A stretch of 64,000 nucleotides of DNA from Liolophura sinensis (taxonomy: Eukaryota; Mollusca; Polyplacophora; Chitonida; Chitonidae). The notes under the pieces were generated by a model. That model was given only the letters and a program-made list of their open reading frames with translations, searched no databases and was not told the DNA's origin. Location: assembly GCF_032854445.1 (NCBI RefSeq), contig NC_088295.1, forward strand, positions 82,566,644 through 82,630,643. The letters run 5' to 3'. The position numbers and the translations under genes are program-made. Shown here in pieces: positions 11,680 to 23,306 of the stretch; position 1 is the stretch's first letter, and each line of letters starts with the position of its first letter.

Positions 11680-13800
11680 TTTTATATTAGTAAAATGTTG
11701 TGAAGGGACAGCTCACCTTATTACATGAACATGAATTTGACTTCACCTCTCTCACAAAATAGTACAAATATTTAATTACAATTGTTCGTGATCTCTGTTG
11801 ATGCTTACGTCCTATTCTGTCCTCTTGATAATATTGCTTAATAATATTGATCACCTCGAGATTTTCAATTTATTCACGTTCAGAAGTGTCTTGGGTTTGT
11901 ATTTTCTAATTTGCAACTCTGTCCACTTGCTTTGTTACTGTGCAAGCAAATTACATTCTAACTTGTCCTATATTAAGGTAAAGGACAAGAAGCATAACTT
12001 TCCACGGTCAACCTGATTCTTGTATCAATGACCAAACGCACAAAAAGCTGTTATTTCTGTGTTCAAAAGACGATCCTGCAAAATTTTCAGTAACCCCTTA
12101 CAATATTCATTGTTCACCAATTTTGACGACTGAAACAATCAGTAAAATCTGTACGACAGCTGGAACTTTTCAACTGATACTTAATGTACGGTGGAGTATT
12201 AAGAGCAACATGTTAAGGTACTGATACCAAATAAACCGTTGAATATAACATATTGAAACACACTGGATTCAGTATGTTAAACAATATTGTTCAATATATT
12301 CAATATGTTAAAATTCATTTTCCCCAGTGTACATTATAAATGTACACTACGGTTTCGTTTATATTGGAAGGATTTGAGATTTATTTAAATGTGTCATAAA
12401 CTGTTGACGCTAGAAATGATTAAAATATAAAAAGACAACATGCAGCTGTCGAACAATAGGCCTATATACATGCATGTCAAGGAAAGTAACCTTAATCTGT
12501 ACGTATATATAGCGAGAACCCGAACAGGTAAGTAACCAGATCATTTACTATAGTAGAAACTTAGGAGTTAGAATTACGTAGCTACGTAAAAGCTCTCAGG
12601 GATGGGAGGTTTTAAAAGTATTGTGACCAAATGAAGAATACAATGCAGAACCTTCCCGGATGTCTCCATTCTCTCTCTAGATTAACAGGCTGGTGGAGAA
12701 AGTTTATATTAAGAGTATTTTTTGGCCAGAGCATAAGAATGGGCTGATGCCACAATGATCATTGCTTAATTTGTGGATTAAAATGTACGTGTGTATTAAT
12801 ATGAAAATTTTACAAATATAAAACCAGCTCTCCTGCAGTTATGGTTGCCCTACGCAATCGGAAATGTAAACGGATGATCACCCTCACTTAGCTTGCAAGC
12901 CATGTCCCGCCATGCATCTACGAAAATTTCATGTCCGTTAACTGTGCATTGGCCTGGTTCTTATAGGTATTCAAGCACGTACAGCCATCGAATGAAGCGG
13001 CATTGCTTTGTATTTTACCTGTATTTGAAATGATTACTCCACATTTCCTCTGCGCAAAAGTGACAAACCGGCAGGTAGATGTAGGAAACCGGAAAGGGAG
13101 ACGGGGAACCCATTATGCATGTACATGTACCTCGTCAAATGTTTGACAAGCTGGTTTCTATGCAGGTTGCGTCGTCTATTGCCCATGAAATGGATCTTCA
13201 TATCCTTCAGACGTCTTCACAATGTAGATCCGGAACGCTGAGCAGTAAACGCTACTCATTGCTCGTGGCACGAATTGGTAATGACTGCTTTAATGGCTTC
13301 TAGCATTCGTTTTTAGGTATATTTAGTCGAAGCAATCGTCTGCTCAAAACATCAAAGCAGAAAATCGTTCCAACTAATATAGAAACTTATCAACAAAAAA
13401 GTGTAGACAAGGTGCTATTATCAAACAACAATTTAGTTAGATTAGGTTTGTACAATGCTGTTACATTGACGAGACACCCACACAATTTCCGTCCTTCTAC
13501 CTGTAAAAATAAAAAGGAAGGTGTGTCAAAGAATTGCACTGGTTTTGTCTTCCCATCATACATACATTTGTATCTTCACCAGATTAGCATCTTTCGTGGG
13601 AAAAATGGAAGCACACACAAATACTGTTTTAAGTCTTAATTAATACTCTAACAGAAATGTCAAGAAATAATCGATGTTATGAGACATTTCGACACAGAGG
13701 CGAGTCATGGATGGCATTGCTCGTTCACTATGTTGCAAGGTTAAAAAACGTGAATAACGACAGTGGCTTTACTGTCCATTATTTAAACAGCAATGAGATT
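11680..13800. other. Gene-free stretch between two paralogous peptide genes
   Basis: No exon seen. It holds the inverted-repeat cluster at 12.25-12.35 kb and otherwise unstructured AT-rich DNA. Confidence 0.4.
12247..12348. repeat. Inverted-repeat cluster
   Basis: AACATATTGAA (12247-12257) is mirrored by TTCAATATGTT (12299-12309). Next to it, AGTGTACATT-ATA-AATGTACACT (12326-12348) is a perfect hairpin with 10-base arms. Possibly the end of a degraded foldback element. Confidence 0.6.
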
Positions 13801-13820
13801 CTGAGATTGGTCTCACATGT

Positions 13821-14303
13821 TTATCCGAAGTGGGAACATCTGCAGTTCCCGTGGTAACAAATACCAAACAGCTCGTGGTTGTGACGGCAACTCCTCAGAC
13901 AGTCCAGTTCAGAGTTGCAGGAAGAAGGCGTGGAAGCCTCGCAGTGGTGGCACATGTTGTCCTCTTTGCTACAGAAGCCACGTGTTCCCGCACAGTGGCG
14001 ATCACAGTCGCGGTCATCATTGCAGAGAAAACCCTTGGCTGTTGTTGTGTCTTGTGCCATAGCGGCAACGACGACTGTTAATAAAGAATGATAATATTGT
14101 TGGACAATATAATTAATAAATTTTCATTGTTGGGTCACATCAAAACATTTTTTTTTCAATAAAGTATTGTGCAACTTTTGAATCCTCAACACCTTGAAGT
14201 AACAATCAGTTAGGGGTATCCGTTGTTTATTGGATATTAATAATTACTATTAAAATTTACTGGACTCACCGACAAAGAGGCACAGAACGGTGAAAGGAGA
14301 CAT
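13821..14303 (-). CDS. Secreted two-domain CS-alpha-beta (defensin-like) peptide, 95 aa
   Basis: Exon 1 is 14270-14303 (MSPFTVLCLFV plus one base, donor G|GTGAGT). Exon 2 is 13821-14074 (acceptor TTATTAACAG). Phase-1 junction, 95 residues. Same design as the 10.1 kb gene: signal peptide, DTTTAK propiece, acidic domain 1 with CxxC ending (CHHC), basic domain 2 ending CRCSHFG. Relative to that gene, about 12 substitutions fall in the signal, both domains and the inter-domain linker (LTA versus STP), while every cysteine is kept. The intron is only about 200 bases because it lacks the TA tract. The high identity, same strand and shared flanks indicate a recent tandem duplication. Confidence 0.8.
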
Positions 14304-14352
14304 CTTGGCTGAGCTGAAGTACAGATAGTGGCCCCTCTGAGCGAGTTCAGTC

Positions 14353-14371
14353 ATTTATACTCGTTGATAAG
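14353..14371 (-). promoter_or_regulatory. Core promoter: CTTATC-N6-TATAAAT
   Basis: The minus strand reads CTTATC (14366-14371), AACGAG, then TATAAAT (14353-14359), 50 bases before the ATG at 14303. Same six-base spacing as at 11.06 and 23.29 kb. Confidence 0.65.
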
Positions 14372-15065
14372 AAATATGGGTGAACTTCGTGTTATTACTG
14401 GGTGCAGTCTTCGGGTTTGAACATAAAGTGAAAGATCAATCCGCTGATTTTACTCCATGACAGATAAGATATCACGGATGACAGGTTATTTTGTCCGATT
14501 AGGCCTCTGACATTGGCAAAGTTAAATATTTATGCCAATCACAAGCTCCAAATGCTGACTTACATTTGGCGCCGTTGTGTACGCAAAACAGTCTTGAAGC
14601 ACTTAACCTTTACTTTTGCATGTAAGACAGGTGTAATGTTATGTTCCATCTACAGTACTCAAGACAGCGTACGTTAGGACTGTAACTCGGGACACTCTGA
14701 AATGTGGACTTTAGCTACAAGCTGTATAGTTTACAAGAGGGATCACTTAGTGCTCAGCAAATATTTCACTTTGTTTATTCCCGAGAAATGATTCTCATTT
14801 CCTGTTGATATGATTTCAATTGAACTGTTCACTTAAGGCTGCCTGTGAACATTGATTATCTTGACCCTGTTTATAAAACACCTGATTACAGGTTATCCAT
14901 TTTTTTAAAAATGTTCCAAGTGCAGAATCAAACAGAAATCTTAAACAGTGTAAATAGTCGAAAGGGAGTGGGTTGTAAGTCCGGTTTGAGCAGAAATTCT
15001 GAGTAAAGTATGGAGCTTGTTCTGACCTGTACACTGGTAGAATAAGTTCATTCCATCTGCAAGTT
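14372..15065. other. Upstream flank of the 13.8 kb gene, then gene-free sequence
   Basis: The first 300 bases resemble the flank at 11.1-11.4 kb. No exon seen in the remainder. Confidence 0.4.
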
Positions 15066-15155
15066 CGATATTTTTATTTATTTATGGATTAATTGGTCTT
15101 TTACGCCGTACTCAAGCATATTTCACTTACGCGACGGCGGCCATGAGTGTAGTGG
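15066..15155 (-). repeat. SINE-1 fragment (tail end)
   Basis: Reverse-orientation tail: TTTATTTATTTATGG, TTTTACGCCGTACTCAAGC and TTTCACTTACGCGACGGCGG. It stops at the GGCCATGAG block. Confidence 0.75.
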
Positions 15156-15285
15156 AAAGGCTTTAAGTTTTATATATGTAAAAACTAACATTAGCAGAAT
15201 TTAGACATCGAAATGGTCTCGAAAACACCGGTAATGGTTAGCGATTTCAGATGAGTAGCGTGTTTTCTGCATTGTCAACTTGACA

Positions 15286-15347
15286 TCAGCTTCTCTTCAT
15301 TTCCTGAACGAGAAGTCTGAATTCTATTGTCATAGCGACAATGACGA
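15286..15347 (-). pseudogene. Relic of exon 2 of a CS-alpha-beta peptide gene
   Basis: The minus strand reads TTTTGTTGACTG and then TCGTCATTGTCGCTATGACA, matching the exon-2 start of the paralogues (acceptor then VVVAAVAQ). The acceptor AG has become TG, and the frame leaves homology after VVIVAM and ends at a TGA after about 20 codons. No cysteine domain remains. It lies in line with the other members on the same strand, as expected for a dead tandem copy. The match is short, so chance is not fully excluded. Confidence 0.5.
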
Positions 15348-15699
15348 CAGTCAACAAAATAGAATGCAATTGATTCGATTGAACTTAGAATTTGGTTATT
15401 TCAGCCAACAAATGTGTTCAACATGGATTTTGATCATGTTTATATTTTAATAGATTAAAGGAGAAGAAAACTTAAAACAATGGCACTATAGGCTGGAAAG
15501 AGCATATCTTTTCTCTCTGGGGGTGCTGGCTGCATAATTTTGTGATTGTTCCTCGCCATGCACGTTAAATCTGAACACGGCAAAGCTAGCATAAATCGCT
15601 GAGTTCATTGCGTCCTCCATCTTTAACACCCTATTATTTATGCTGGGGGTGTGATGCCTCTCAGCCAACGAGAGTCATTAAAATTGTCGGCTTGTTCGT

Positions 15700-15960
15700 T
15701 TTTTTTTTTGATTTGTGTTTTACGCCATACTCAAGAATATTTCACTTATACAACGGCGGCCAGCATTATGGTCGGCGGAAACCGGGCACAGCCCGGGGGA
15801 AACCCACGACCATCCGCAGGTTGTTGACAGACCTTCCCACATACGGCCGGAGAGGAAGCCAGCATGAGCTGGACTTGAACTCACAGCGATCGCATTGGTG
15901 AGAGACTCCTGGGTCATTACGCTGGGCTAGCGCGCTAACCAACTGAGCCACGGAGGCCCC
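15700..15960 (-). repeat. SINE-1, full length
   Basis: Best full copy in the window. Read on the minus strand it starts GCCTCCGTGGCTCAGTTGG (tRNA A-box region), then GTTAGCGCGCTAGC, GTGAGTTCAAGTCCAGCTC (B-box region), GGTTTCCCCCGGGCTGTGCC and AGTATGGCGTAAAACAC, and ends in an A-rich tail. It is a tRNA-derived pol III SINE, comparable to SINE families reported from molluscs. Confidence 0.9.
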
Positions 15961-17489
15961 CGACATGTTCGTGTAAATTCAGAACCTACGTCCAACATTC
16001 CGGCTGCCCGATCGTCAAACGGAAAACGAACTGTACTGTTCGTTACCTTCTGGGAAGAAGAGTTCTACCGGAAATGTGCGAACTGAACTTCGGCGGTTTC
16101 CGACTGGAATTCTCCTCCTAACACAGAAGACTTCGGGACTAGTTCTTAGGCAAAATGGAGTCGCCCACAGGGCATTTTGGCGCCGACTTTATTTATAATT
16201 TATCAACTTGAGGTACATATTAGAATTTTTTATGGCATGCACCTGCGAGGATATGCATACTCTTTTCAATGGTATTTGATATTTAAATTTTCTTCTCCTT
16301 TAAATGCATGCTTTTGGATATAAAAAACAAATTTGCACTGGAATAAATTTAGCAGACATACTTTCAGACCTTCTTTAGAACATTAATATGAAAAGACACA
16401 ATACAATAAAATGTGGTCCCAAATATCCACCCCACAAAAAATACAAGACCCGAAAAAAGTATTAAAGACCATATTTGCAAATAAGTTTTCACACTTTTTG
16501 GCATCATTTTTATGTTTTCTTCTCCTTTAAGTGTAGTTGGATTGTCAAGAATGTTCTGAAAAATTGTTTATCAAGTTCTTGCAAACCGTATCATAGGTGA
16601 AGAGGTCATGGTTAGGTGTACTTATATTCTGAACCCGAATACGGTCTGTTTTATCCTGGAAGTGCCATTATCATTTCTGTAAGCATTACCGGTAGGCTAC
16701 AATGGTGTAGGGAGTCAGTATCCAGACCGTGTAGTCTGTGGGTAGCATTTGTCCTCTACCAGAACTGGACGGGAGTGTGGGCAGTTGCATAAAATGAATC
16801 TTGTGAGCCAGTCCTTCGATTTGATATAAAATTTGAAAACAAAAAATAAATGAACTCTTCGAAACAGAGAGGAAATGACTACAGAGCCTAGAGGTCTAAA
16901 CTGTATGCGGGTAACGGTACATATTTATTAGTACAGCAAAAACGTCAAGACAAACGTAAATGAAGTCAGACACGATATCTGTTCTGATTGTTTTAGATCT
17001 ATGCGGCTTTGCGACTTCAGAGTAGATGAACATCAAGAATATTTGTTTTCACTGACATAATTAACGATGTAACATATACAGGCTGTTCAGACTTCTTTTG
17101 GCTTCGGTACGCTTTGGTGAAAACATGACTAATATTGTCTAGAAATGTTGTCTAGTAGTGCTTGTTAGCTAACCATACATGCCTGCTACAATTAAAACAT
17201 TGCTGGACCTGGCATAAATTATCTCCCCTTCCTTCACGTGGTGCATAGCTAAGCAGTGGGTGCGGCAGTCAGCTGTCGATCGTTTAGCTGGGTTAGCATA
17301 TGAGATAAGCCACACTTTGGTACCAGGTTTGTCTTGACAAGTGACCTTGGTGACTAGTTTTATCTGATGCTGATGGCGTCTTTTTATAGGCATAACTTAC
17401 ACCGAAGCCATGCTTAAAGTTCAACGGCCTTTGGAACACTATTAAAGTATAGTTGGTTACTAAATTTCTTGTCTGAAGTGAAATATTTA
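15961..17489. other. Gene-free stretch
   Basis: No conserved exon or RNA gene seen. Confidence 0.4.
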
Positions 17490-17725
17490 AATTTTTTTAA
17501 TGTTGTTTCACGCCATACTCAAGAATGTTTCATTCAGGATCAGTTTTATGGGTGGAGGGAATCGGATAGCCCGAAGTAAATTGCACACCTTTGGCAAGTT
17601 GATGAAGAACTTTCCTAGGCGTGACCTACAGATATGCAAATCACATTGGTGGAAGGCAAGTGCTCTTCAACGGACACAAGACTTGGCAAACAGCCACCTG
17701 TTCGTCGTCGAACTATGATAGTGGT
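17490..17725 (-). repeat. SINE-1, diverged
   Basis: TTTCACGCCATACTCAAG followed by GAATGTTTCATTCAGGATCAG and degenerate body blocks in the order expected of a reversed SINE-1. The open frame here is repeat-derived. Confidence 0.6.
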
Positions 17726-19365
17726 GAAAGAAATCTATCTTGATTAAAACACAATTTATGTTCGGTGGCGGTGATGGGATTCAACACTTTGCTGTGTGTT
17801 ATTGTGGGAGTAATCAGTGGTATACAGTACAACCCCCAACGGGTTCAGTAAAGTATTTTGGCATAAGTGCACGTCACATGTGGCAAAGTTCGTCATTAAA
17901 TTGCCAGATAGCTTACTTTATACCCAGGGGCTCCTGTTTCCTCCAACTAGAAATGCAGAAATAAACTGAGAAATGCTTGAACATTGCGTTAAAGCAATGA
18001 ATAAATTGATGATCCAGTTAGGACACTAATTCATCAGGCTTGCTAGCTTACACCCATCTCATAGAGCGGGATGTTTCCCGCTGTCCTAAACTACTTAACA
18101 AACTCAAGAAACTAAAACACTGACAAGGTGTTTCCATGGGGCATTTTCCTACTGACACATTGTCACTTTTTCTTTTGTCTAATGTGAGGCTGGATCAGAA
18201 TTTAACTTATCTGAAAGTCAGCAATTGCAATCAAAACTTTTCATTTGAGCCATTGTATTTTAAATGAAACAAAGGGTCACAGTCTTTGCGATAATACTGC
18301 ATTATATAACACATTCTTCGAGACAAGAAAGCAACCTTTACAAAAGCAACGACTACAGGTACAACTACATACTAATAATATTTTATCCGGATTTGGACGC
18401 TGTAAGATACTAGATATACATATTTGTAATTATTTGTACTTTTTGTATATTATTGTTGTATTATTTGTCTATTTTGTTAAAATATATGTATTGAATATAT
18501 TCAAGCGACTTCGCGTTTCATTGTTTGATCTTGTGTAAGGCCTATCGCTTATCTGAGAGTTAAACAAGCCAGTTATTTCTCATCTGTAGTCTCCGACAGT
18601 GGTGCCCTTACGCTATGCACAAATCGAAATATTCCAACGAGCCTCGAGCTGTCAGGAATGTATAGTTTAACAGTTATACATCTAAACATTGAATACGCTT
18701 AATACAATATGGGAGATGAACATGTCATTGGTGGCAAGCTAACGAGAAGCACAAGCGAATTGTGTATATAAATTTCAAATGCTGCATATTGAAAACTTAG
18801 CATTGTTACCACATATTAGAGGATATCTTGGGCAGATACTAAACAATTCTGGAAACTGGATAAGGTCATACACTGTTGGTATTATTGTTCCAAGATAGTA
18901 TCACCAGACAAGTGTATAGAGCGATAGGTCGATGACATGGAGCGATGCCGTAAAAAGTGTCCAGTTATAAAATTAGAATTCATTCCCTAGATTAAGATCG
19001 TAAAACAATTTGACTGAAGTCACCGGGAGCAGACAACTTCATTTTCCCTTTTCTGAAAAAAAGAGAAGAGGTTTATTAGTTATGAATTGAATATAAAGTG
19101 TTGTTTAATAACAGTTACAAAGTTACAAGAGAATATAACAGAACTGAGCTGTATATAAATAATGGATGGCATTCCAAAAATTGCTAAATAAATAAATACA
19201 CATAGTACAAAGTTAAAAAAATACACATAGTATAATGTTAAAAAACTTTTTTTAAAATTTTTGTTCGAGAGTTTGGATTAACTAATGTAACACTGGAGTT
19301 TAACTAATGTAACACTGGAGTTAGCGTTACACGGAAACGGAAATTACAAAATTGTTCCAACCTTT
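17726..19365. other. Gene-free stretch
   Basis: No exon recognised. A short direct duplication (TAACTAATGTAACACTGGAG twice) occurs near 19277-19320, just past the end of the single-domain peptide exon. Confidence 0.45.
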
Positions 19366-19532
19366 TTATCCGAAAATGTAGGTACACCTGCAGGTATGAT
19401 TACTGAGGCAGTGACCGCCTATGGAACCGAGGTGACGTCGGCAGCTCACATCACACTCGGTCCTGGTGCAAGGGCTTTTGCTTGTCGTTGTACCTTGTGT
19501 TGGTATGCCTTGTGCCACAGCGACAACGACAA
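19366..19532 (-). CDS. Single-domain CS-alpha-beta (defensin-like) peptide, exon 2
   Basis: A 167-base exon with acceptor TCTTTTGTCAG and phase-1 start, encoding VVVAVAQ, a propiece of about 12 residues rich in threonine, and one six-cysteine domain: C-x4-C-x3-C-x10-C-x5-C-x-C, ending CRCTYIFG and TAA. The start and acceptor match exon 2 of the 10.1, 13.8 and 22.4 kb genes, and the domain matches their second domain (CRC..FG end), so domain 1 is absent. The predicted mature peptide is basic (about five K/R against two D/E). I found no matching exon 1 with TATA box in the following 3 kb, so the copy may be orphaned or use a distant exon. Confidence 0.65.
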
Positions 19533-19797
19533 CTGACAAAAGATTGTGAAAGGTAATTAGTGATAATTTAGTGAATCACGAAAAACAGGTTATCTCATAA
19601 TATTAAGGAAGGCATGTTGGGCACTGCATGCTATTTGCAGACATCCAATTTTCATTATACAACAACAATCACACACTGTGGAATGATGTGCACAGACTGA
19701 TGATGCTAGGATTGTGTTTTAATACATGTTTTAATTCTTTTCAAGATGAAGATGACCTGTTTAACTGTAGGTGTTTCTTACTCCTCAGTACATAAAG

Positions 19798-19800
<3 letters not shown>

Positions 19801-19829
<29 letters not shown>

Positions 19830-19830
19830 G
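19801..19830. repeat. (TA)n microsatellite, 15 units
   Basis: Short uninterrupted AT dinucleotide tract. Confidence 0.9.
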
Positions 19831-20640
19831 GTAAAATCGCCGACCTAATAGGACTGACAGTGCAAGCTTAATCCCGGCCTTCGACCGATATTTTTTCGCG
19901 TGGATTTTATGACAATACAAGACAGCTCTTGCGCATAGAGCATAGGGGTTGAAAAGCACTTGTGCTCCCCAAAATTTGGTTCTCCAGTAATACGACAACA
20001 CATCGCTCGTGAGGATGAACCCCGATAATTTGTCATCAGCCGGTGAGTTGTATTTTCTTGTCATTTCCTTTTTCCATAAGACTGAAAGTCATTGTCTAGA
20101 TTATAAATTCTGAGTATTGCATTACACCATCAATCAGTCTGCTATAGGTCAGCCGCAGATTAGCCAACGCTGCGCTGTGGGCTTCTTTTTCTTACATATA
20201 ATAGCTAAATTTTATACAGAAGAGGTACTTAAGCTTCAATGTACAGACCAGGGGACGATCAGCGCATGATGTAAACTGATGTTTTACGTTACATTGCTCT
20301 GAAATCAGCCTGTTCAGAATTTGCACCAAACATATATCAGACTTGGAAACGTCGTTTTGCATTTTCTGGATGTGTAGTTTGATTGTCACATGTAAAAGTC
20401 TCCACATACGAACAGTTGCATGTTTGTAACACACTTATCAGTCAACAATTTACAACCAAACATGCAATATCTTGTATATTTTCTTGTGTATATTTTCCTT
20501 TTATTGTGAATTCCTCGTGATTGCATATGGATAGATCAGAAGTTGTTCAACCTGTCAGACACCGATATGGAACATTTGATTTATTTATTTGATTTGTATG
20601 TATTTTACAATGCACTATACTAGCTTATACTAGCTTTTTT
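19831..20640. other. Gene-free stretch
   Basis: Only a short SINE-1 tail fragment (about 20110-20142, ATTCTGAGTATTGCATTAC) is recognisable. Confidence 0.4.
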
Positions 20641-20850
20641 TATTTGTTTATTTCATTCATGTTTTACGCCGTTGTCAAAAAAATTTCATTTATACGACAG
20701 CAGCCAGCATTATGGTTGGAAGAAACCCGGCCGAGCCCCAGGGAAACCCACAACTATCCGGAAGTTGCTGCAAGATCTTTCCACATATGGTCTGAGAGAA
20801 ATCCAGCATGAGCTGGGCCTAGACTCACAGCGACCGCATTGGAGAACATT
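20641..20850 (-). repeat. SINE-1, nearly full length
   Basis: TTTTACGCCGTTGTCAAAA, ATTTATACGACAGCAGCCAG, then GAAACCCGGCCGAGCCCC, ATCCAGCATGAGCTGG and CTCACAGCGACCGCATTGG. The tRNA-like 5' end is truncated. Confidence 0.85.
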
Positions 20851-22427
20851 TGATGAAATGGTCGCTAGACTAAGAAGATTATGTTTCCCCTTTATCAATT
20901 TATGTAATTCTTCCCAAACATCGTTTAAGCTGTCATTATAAACTAGACGCAGGTGTCACGGGAGAAATACGCGATAGTGTCACAGAGGCACAGTGCATGT
21001 AAACGAAATAAAACAGCGCATCTCCTCGGCACACCTGTTAATGTTATAATTCATCTATTTATTCAATTTATTGTTGCCTAACGATATACCCGAGAAGGGT
21101 TTATTTACATGAGTTTTGCGGGTAGCAGGAAATGTCCGGCGTAAAGCGCCAACCTAAGGCAAGTTACAGTCGAGCATTCCCACATGTGACGCATTGATAT
21201 GACCATCGTAGATAATGGTGGAAGAAAAGTCGTCTTCAACGAACGTCAGACTGAAGCATATATACATGTATACTTATATACGTTCGTGAGTGACATAACC
21301 GTGAAGAAATAACATTTACTTGTTGCATGTTATTTACTAATCAGAAATATTATGTACAGGAAAGTGTTTAGATGTAGTGCCTTTAGCGTTTTATGTCTTT
21401 AACGTTTGCCCTTTAATGAGTTAGTACTTTAATGGGTAGTTTTCATATTCACTTAAAAAATGTTTTAGTCCATTTTCAAGAATATTTCACCTATATAATC
21501 GTGATTGTAATGGTATTTTTTACTTCAGAAAGAAATGTAAAATAGCACGTAACGCAAACTGTATGTGCAAACTGACTATTTATACTATTTGACAGAAGGC
21601 AGGGCACAGTGACTTGTAATAAGCTCAGAATTTATTGATAGCATGGAGTTTGCAAAATAATATCAAAGAATCAGCGGCTTCACCACATGACGTCATTTCC
21701 GTCATCTGAAAAATAAGAATGACTTTGTTACGGGTATACTGACAGATTGACTGACTGATTGTAGTTTACTCTTATACTTAAGTATTGCTCTTCTTATACG
21801 TTAACTTTCAAGTTTTGTGTGTGTGAAAAAAAACAAAACACATGTCCCAGACTACATCACCGACATTTGGCTAGTTACTCACATACTTTCGCTCATGTGG
21901 CGGACGTATATGCACACTACATTTGTGGAAGACAAGTAGTCCTTAACTGACGGTAGATTGCGCAAATAAACACACGAAAGTCGCCGACAGCTTATCATCA
22001 CAAAGTCCTTTTATACAGAGAGGGCACATCTACAACTTCCATATCCAAGGCCTGATTTGAACCGGGCACCACGTGTGCCCTGGCCATTGAAAGGCAAACT
22101 CCGAAGCCAATCGCACATGGCTCGTTTCTTGTAACCTGCAGTGGGTTGTGGGTTTCGCCCTACCCTGTATTCTCCCACCATTATGCTCTCCACCGTTGTA
22201 TAAATGAAATATTCTTGAGTATAAATAATTAAGTATAAATTACACTACACTGTTAATACTAAGTGGTTTCCAACCCTTTGAATTACACATTTGTAAGTTT
22301 CATTTTTTCCAAGGGTTTTGATATTGTGATACTTTAGCTGCGTACTTTTGAATCAACTCCATTAGTGGTTTTATCAATCTTAACCAGCTTAAGCTTAACC
22401 GTAAAAGATGACAATTTCATACCGTTT
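20851..22427. other. Gene-free stretch with SINE-1 fragments
   Basis: Contains SINE-1 tail fragments at 21465-21525 (minus) and about 22125-22235 (plus). A minus-strand TATAAATAG near 21573 resembles the peptide-gene promoters, but no ATG exon follows it. Confidence 0.4.
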
Positions 22428-23231
22428 TCATCCGAAGTGAGAGCATCTGCAGGTTCCATCACGATGGCAAATCCCGAATAGCTCATGGTTATGGCGGCAA
22501 CTCAGCAAACAGTCTATTTCGGATGTACAGGAAGTTTGAGTGGGCGCTTCGCAGTGGTGGCACATGTGGTCGTCCTTGCTACAGAAGCCGCGGTACCCCG
22601 AGCAGTGGCGGTCACAATCCTGGTCATCATTACAGAAGAAACTCTTGGAAGTGGTTGCAGCTGGTGGTGTTGTTTCTTGTGCCACAATGGCAACGACGAC
22701 TGACAACAAAACGCGATCATGATTTTATGGTATAGTTTTAATGATCTTCCAAAATAATTAGCTTTTACCACCGAAGAGAATAGTTTCGTTATTGGCCTCT
22801 ATTTCAGGCTCGAAAAGCTACTTGAACAAGAAGAACACATTGTTGGGTAATAAGACAGAATGATGTGTCGCACGAGTTAAATTCGTATAGAACTGGTTCA
22901 TTGGAAGAAAGCATTGTTCTTGAATAACTGTAGCCAATCAGTTTCTAACTACTAATGTACGTTTAGTTAGGCTTCAGGTAGCTTCTGGTTTAATGTACCT
23001 GGCAGGTGGTAAGTGTTCACGCCTCGACCCAGAATTCTGAGGGCCGTGATGGAAGCCGCAAAAAGCTCCACTGCCGCGTTGAAGACCAATCGAATAAGTA
23101 AATTAATAAAGTCACCACAGAATTCAAATGATCTTCTTTTTTGTTGATATTGTTCCGATACGCATGTTTCACTTAGACGAAAGGGATAGAAACTCACCGG
23201 CAAAAAGGCACAGAATAGTAACTTGAGACAT
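22428..23231 (-). CDS. Secreted two-domain CS-alpha-beta (defensin-like) peptide, 101 aa
   Basis: Exon 1 is 23198-23231 (MSQVTILCLFA plus one base, donor G|GTGAGT). Exon 2 is 22428-22699 (acceptor TTGTTGTCAG). Phase-1 junction, 101 residues. The propiece is six residues longer than in the 10.1 and 13.8 kb genes (ETTPPAATTSK). Domain 1 keeps C-x5-C-x3-C-x6-C-x6-C-x2-C with core CDRHC and end CHHC. Domain 2 keeps C-x5-C-x3-C-x9-C and ends CRCSHFG. The intron is about 500 bases. It is the most diverged of the three two-domain copies in this group, but the precursor layout is conserved. Confidence 0.8.
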
Positions 23232-23287
23232 CTTGGTATACAGTTAACTCTCAGGGAAGAATTTTCCAGGCACATACGGGTGCATGA

Positions 23288-23306
23288 ATTTATACTGTCT
23301 GATAAG
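23288..23306 (-). promoter_or_regulatory. Core promoter: CTTATC-N6-TATAAAT
   Basis: The minus strand reads CTTATC (23301-23306), AGACAG, then TATAAAT (23288-23294), 57 bases before the ATG at 23231. Same spacing as the two paralogues, although the further upstream flank is not alignable. Confidence 0.65.

Noticed and set aside
20976-21000. Minus-strand ATGCACTGTGCCTCTGTG, similar to the CTGTGCCTCTTTG part of the peptide signal exons, as exon 1 for the 19.4 kb exon
   Set aside because: No GT donor in the right place and no TATA box at the expected distance. The match is only about 12 bases.
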